Shown here one piece after another: positions 5,632 to 7,796 of a stretch of 7,796 nucleotides of DNA; within the stretch, counting starts at the first letter, position 1; the number at the start of each line of letters is the position of its first letter. A model generated the notes under the pieces. That model had not been told where the DNA came from. It saw only the letters and a program-made list of their open reading frames with translations, and did not search any database. Origin of the DNA: Devosia sp. Its GTDB lineage: Bacteria; Pseudomonadota; Alphaproteobacteria; Rhizobiales; Devosiaceae. The translations under genes and the position numbers were made by a program. The DNA lies in the NCBI GenBank assembly GCA_028290245.1, contig JAQGKG010000117.1, forward strand, positions 1 through 7,796, in the 5' to 3' direction.

Positions 5632-7143
5632 ATGACCGACACCCCGACTGCTACCCGCCATGCGACCGCCCTTCCCCATCCGAAAGCGCTTGCGACATTG
5701 GCGCCGAAAAAGCTGCTCATAGATGGGCGATGGGTGGCGCCGTCGTCCGGCAAGACGTTCGAAAGCATCAACCCGGCGACCGGCGAGGTGCTGGCCCATA
5801 TCGCGGAGGCCAACGATGCGGACGTCGATGCCGCGGTCACGGCTGCACGCCGCGCTTTCGATGGCGTCTGGTCGAAGACCAAGCCCGCGGAGCGCCAGCG
5901 CCTGCTGCTCAAACTCGCCGACCTGATCGAGCGCGACTATGACGAATTCGCCATGCTCGACACGCTGGAAATGGGCATGCCCATATCGCGCAGCACCGCT
6001 GGCAAACAGCGCGTGGCGGGCATGGTCCGTTTCTACGCGGGTCTGGCCACCGCCATCCACGGTCAGAACATTTCAAACTCGATCCCCGGCTCGGTACTGT
6101 CGTACACGGTCAAGGAACCGGTCGGTGTTGTCGGCGCCATTGTGCCGTGGAACGGGCCGCTGAGCCAGGCCGTGTGGAAGGTCGCGCCGGCGCTCGCCAC
6201 GGGTTGCACCGTCGTGCTCAAGCCGTCGGAGCAAGCCAGCCTGTCGCCGCTAAAGCTGGCCGAACTCATCGAGGAAGCCGGCTTTCCTCCTGGTGTAATG
6301 AACGTGGTCACGGGCGCCGGTGCAGTCGGCGCCGCGGTGGCCGCGCACCCCGGCATCGACAAGGTCGGCTTCACCGGCTCTACAGCCACCGGCCAGGCCA
6401 TTGTGCGGGCCTCGGCCGGAAACTTGAAGCGCCTGTCGCTGGAGCTGGGCGGCAAGTCGCCCGACATCATCTTTGCCGATGCCGACCTAGACGCCGCGGT
6501 TGCGGGCGCCGCCGCGGCGGTGTTCACCAACTGTGGCCAGATCTGCATCGCCGGCAGCCGGCTTTTCGTCGAACGCAAGATCCACGACGAATTCGTGCAC
6601 CGCGTGGCCGAACTCGCCGCGAAGATGCGCATTGGATCGCCGCTGGACCACGCCACTGAGCTCGGCCCGCTTGCCTCGCGCCTGCAGTTCGACCGCGTGA
6701 TGAGCTACATCAATGCCGGCCATGAAGAAGGCGCACAGGCACTGGCTGGCGGCGCACGTGCCGACACGGGCAACCTCGCCAACGGCTGTTATGTGCAGCC
6801 GACGGTCTTCGCCGGTGCACGCGACGACATGAAGATCGTCCGCGAGGAAATCTTCGGTCCGGTCATCAGCGCCATGCCCTTCGACAGCGTTGAAGAAGTC
6901 GTGCAGCGGGCCAATAACACGCCCTACGGCCTCGGCTCCGGCGTGTGGACACGCGACGTGAGCAAGGCCCACCTGGTTGCCGGCGCACTGAAAGCCGGCA
7001 CGGTCTGGGTCAACTGCTACCTGCAGCTCGACGCGGCCATTCCCTTCGGCGGCTACAAGATGAGCGGCTACGGCCGGGAGTCCGGCACCGAGCACATGGA
7101 CCATTACCTGCAGACCAAGTCGGTCGTGTTGAAACTCGCCTGA
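5632..7143 (+). CDS. NAD(P)-dependent aldehyde dehydrogenase
   Basis: A 503-aa soluble enzyme oxidising an aldehyde to a carboxylic acid. KLLIDGRWVAPSSGKTFESINPATGE (27-52) is the usual ALDH start. PWNGPL (172-177) holds the oxyanion Asn174, LKPSE (196-200) holds the coenzyme-binding Lys197, and FTGST (247-251) lies in the Rossmann domain. ELGGKSP (271-277) has the general base Glu271, FTNCGQICIAGSR (298-310) has the nucleophile Cys305, and EEIFGP (405-410) binds the nicotinamide ribose. PFGGYKMSGYGRE (471-483) is the standard C-terminal segment. Length is normal and nothing essential is missing. GGAG at 5623-5626 lies 5 nt before the ATG. A 102-bp gap with tandem repeats separates it from the MaoC gene, and the alcohol dehydrogenase follows after 25 bp, so the two probably work in sequence. 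The aldehyde is unknown. Confidence 0.95.
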   Translation: MTDTPTATRHATALPHPKALATLAPKKLLIDGRWVAPSSGKTFESINPATGEVLAHIAEANDADVDAAVTAARRAFDGVWSKTKPAERQRLLLKLADLIERDYDEFAMLDTLEMGMPISRSTAGKQRVAGMVRFYAGLATAIHGQNISNSIPGSVLSYTVKEPVGVVGAIVPWNGPLSQAVWKVAPALATGCTVVLKPSEQASLSPLKLAELIEEAGFPPGVMNVVTGAGAVGAAVAAHPGIDKVGFTGSTATGQAIVRASAGNLKRLSLELGGKSPDIIFADADLDAAVAGAAAAVFTNCGQICIAGSRLFVERKIHDEFVHRVAELAAKMRIGSPLDHATELGPLASRLQFDRVMSYINAGHEEGAQALAGGARADTGNLANGCYVQPTVFAGARDDMKIVREEIFGPVISAMPFDSVEEVVQRANNTPYGLGSGVWTRDVSKAHLVAGALKAGTVWVNCYLQLDAAIPFGGYKMSGYGRESGTEHMDHYLQTKSVVLKLA

Positions 7144-7157
7144 AGCGCGTGCCTTGC

Positions 7158-7162
7158 AAGGA
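7158..7162 (+). promoter_or_regulatory. Ribosome binding site supporting a GTG start
   Basis: AAGGA lies 6 nt before GTG at 7169-7171, an ideal spacing. The dehydrogenase reading frame runs from this GTG, and the translated N-terminus fits the family, so GTG is the start. Confidence 0.75.
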
Positions 7163-7168
7163 AATATC

Positions 7169-7796
7169 GTGAACAGCTACCAGATCACCGAATGGGGCAA
7201 GCCGCTGCAGCTGCGACTGCTCGAAAAACCCGTCCCGCAAGGCGACGAGGTGCTCGTGAAAATTTCCGCTGCCGGTGTGTGCCACAGCGACGTGCACATC
7301 CGCGCAGGCTACTTTGACCTGGGCGGGGGCAAAAAGCTCACTGCCGAGCAGTTTGGCTCCACACTACCGATGACGCTGGGCCATGAAATGGCCGGCACAG
7401 TTGCTGCGCTCGGCCCGGATGCCAAGGGAATCGAAGTCGGCACGCCCGTGGTTGTATACCCTTGGATCGGCTGCGGCGTATGCTCGCATTGCCAGGACCA
7501 TCGTGATACCGACTGCGAAGCGCAACGCAGCCTCGGCTCGCGGCGCGACGGCGGGTTCAGTGACTATGTACTTGTCCCCAAAAGCCGTTACGTCGTGCCC
7601 ACCGGCGAGGTTGATCTCACGCTCGCAGCCACGTTTGCGTGCTCCGGACTTACCTCGTACGGCGCCCTCAAGAAAATGCCGCCGATGACGCCGACTGACC
7701 GGCTGCTGCTCATAGGCGCCGGCGGCCTGGGTCTTGCGGCCGTGTCCATCGCGGGCTTGGTGACCCAGGCGCAGATGATCGTCGCCGACCTCGACG
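7169..7796 (+). CDS. Zinc-dependent alcohol dehydrogenase (MDR family), C-terminus cut by window edge
   Basis: Predicted to oxidise an alcohol to the aldehyde used by the preceding aldehyde dehydrogenase. I read 209 residues from the GTG; the family is about 340-370 aa, so roughly 40% is missing. Catalytic zinc ligands are Cys38 (GVCHSD), His72 with Glu73 (GHE) and Cys158 (FACSG). Structural zinc ligands are Cys102, Cys105, Cys108 and Cys116 in GCGVCSHCQDHRDTDC. GAGGLG (183-188) is the dinucleotide motif and Asp208, after the next strand, points to NAD rather than NADP. An insertion-like YFDLGGGKKLTAEQFGS (48-64) between the Cys38 region and GHE distinguishes it from short-loop yeast-type enzymes. 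It starts 25 bp after the aldehyde dehydrogenase stop with a good ribosome site, so it belongs to the same operon. The alcohol is unknown. Confidence 0.93.
   Translation, partial: MNSYQITEWGKPLQLRLLEKPVPQGDEVLVKISAAGVCHSDVHIRAGYFDLGGGKKLTAEQFGSTLPMTLGHEMAGTVAALGPDAKGIEVGTPVVVYPWIGCGVCSHCQDHRDTDCEAQRSLGSRRDGGFSDYVLVPKSRYVVPTGEVDLTLAATFACSGLTSYGALKKMPPMTPTDRLLLIGAGGLGLAAVSIAGLVTQAQMIVADLD

Noticed and set aside
1..7796. tRNA, rRNA, CRISPR array, insertion sequence, prophage or toxin-antitoxin elements
   Set aside because: I looked for repeats, terminal inverted repeats, transposase or integrase motifs and RNA gene signatures and saw none. The window looks like ordinary catabolic chromosome DNA.

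Overview
The window looks like chromosomal DNA from a high-GC Gram-negative bacterium, most likely a betaproteobacterium of the order Burkholderiales (Bordetella, Achromobacter or Comamonadaceae-like). The base for this is strong GC bias at third codon positions and a Bug-type periplasmic binding receptor beside CoA-dependent catabolic genes, a layout typical of that group. No species can be named from the sequence alone.

Layout. Two gene blocks diverge from a 302-bp regulatory region (1487-1788). Leftward lie an enoyl-CoA hydratase/isomerase-family gene (716-1486) and, overlapping it by ATGA, a family III (CaiB/BaiF) CoA-transferase that runs off the left edge (1-719). Rightward lie a Bug/TctC-type receptor (1789-2766), a citryl-CoA lyase-like protein (2843-3631), an MFE-2-like short-chain dehydrogenase (3718-4638), an MFE-2-like MaoC hydratase (4648-5529), an aldehyde dehydrogenase (5632-7143) and a zinc alcohol dehydrogenase with a GTG start that runs off the right edge (7169-7796).

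How the genes fit together (inference). The set reads as a catabolic route for an alcohol, aldehyde or carboxylic acid of unknown identity. The alcohol and aldehyde dehydrogenases would make an acid, or the receptor would capture it outside the cell. The CoA-transferase would activate it, the MaoC and/or crotonase-family protein would act on the enoyl-CoA, the SDR would oxidise the 3-hydroxyacyl-CoA, and the citrate-synthase-fold lyase would cleave a C-C bond. No thiolase, acyl-CoA dehydrogenase, regulator or transporter membrane subunit is visible.

Regulation. The divergent region carries two copies of a 14-mer (GAACGATTGTTCAA) in opposite orientation, each inside a TTGAAC-N4-GTTCAA type palindrome and each just upstream of a possible promoter facing away from the other. 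This suggests that one dimeric repressor, possibly TetR-type and encoded elsewhere, controls both arms. The most unusual coding feature is the citryl-CoA lyase-like protein: it keeps the citrate-synthase-fold scaffold but has Thr where ATP-citrate lyase and citrate synthase have a catalytic Asp, so its substrate is open.
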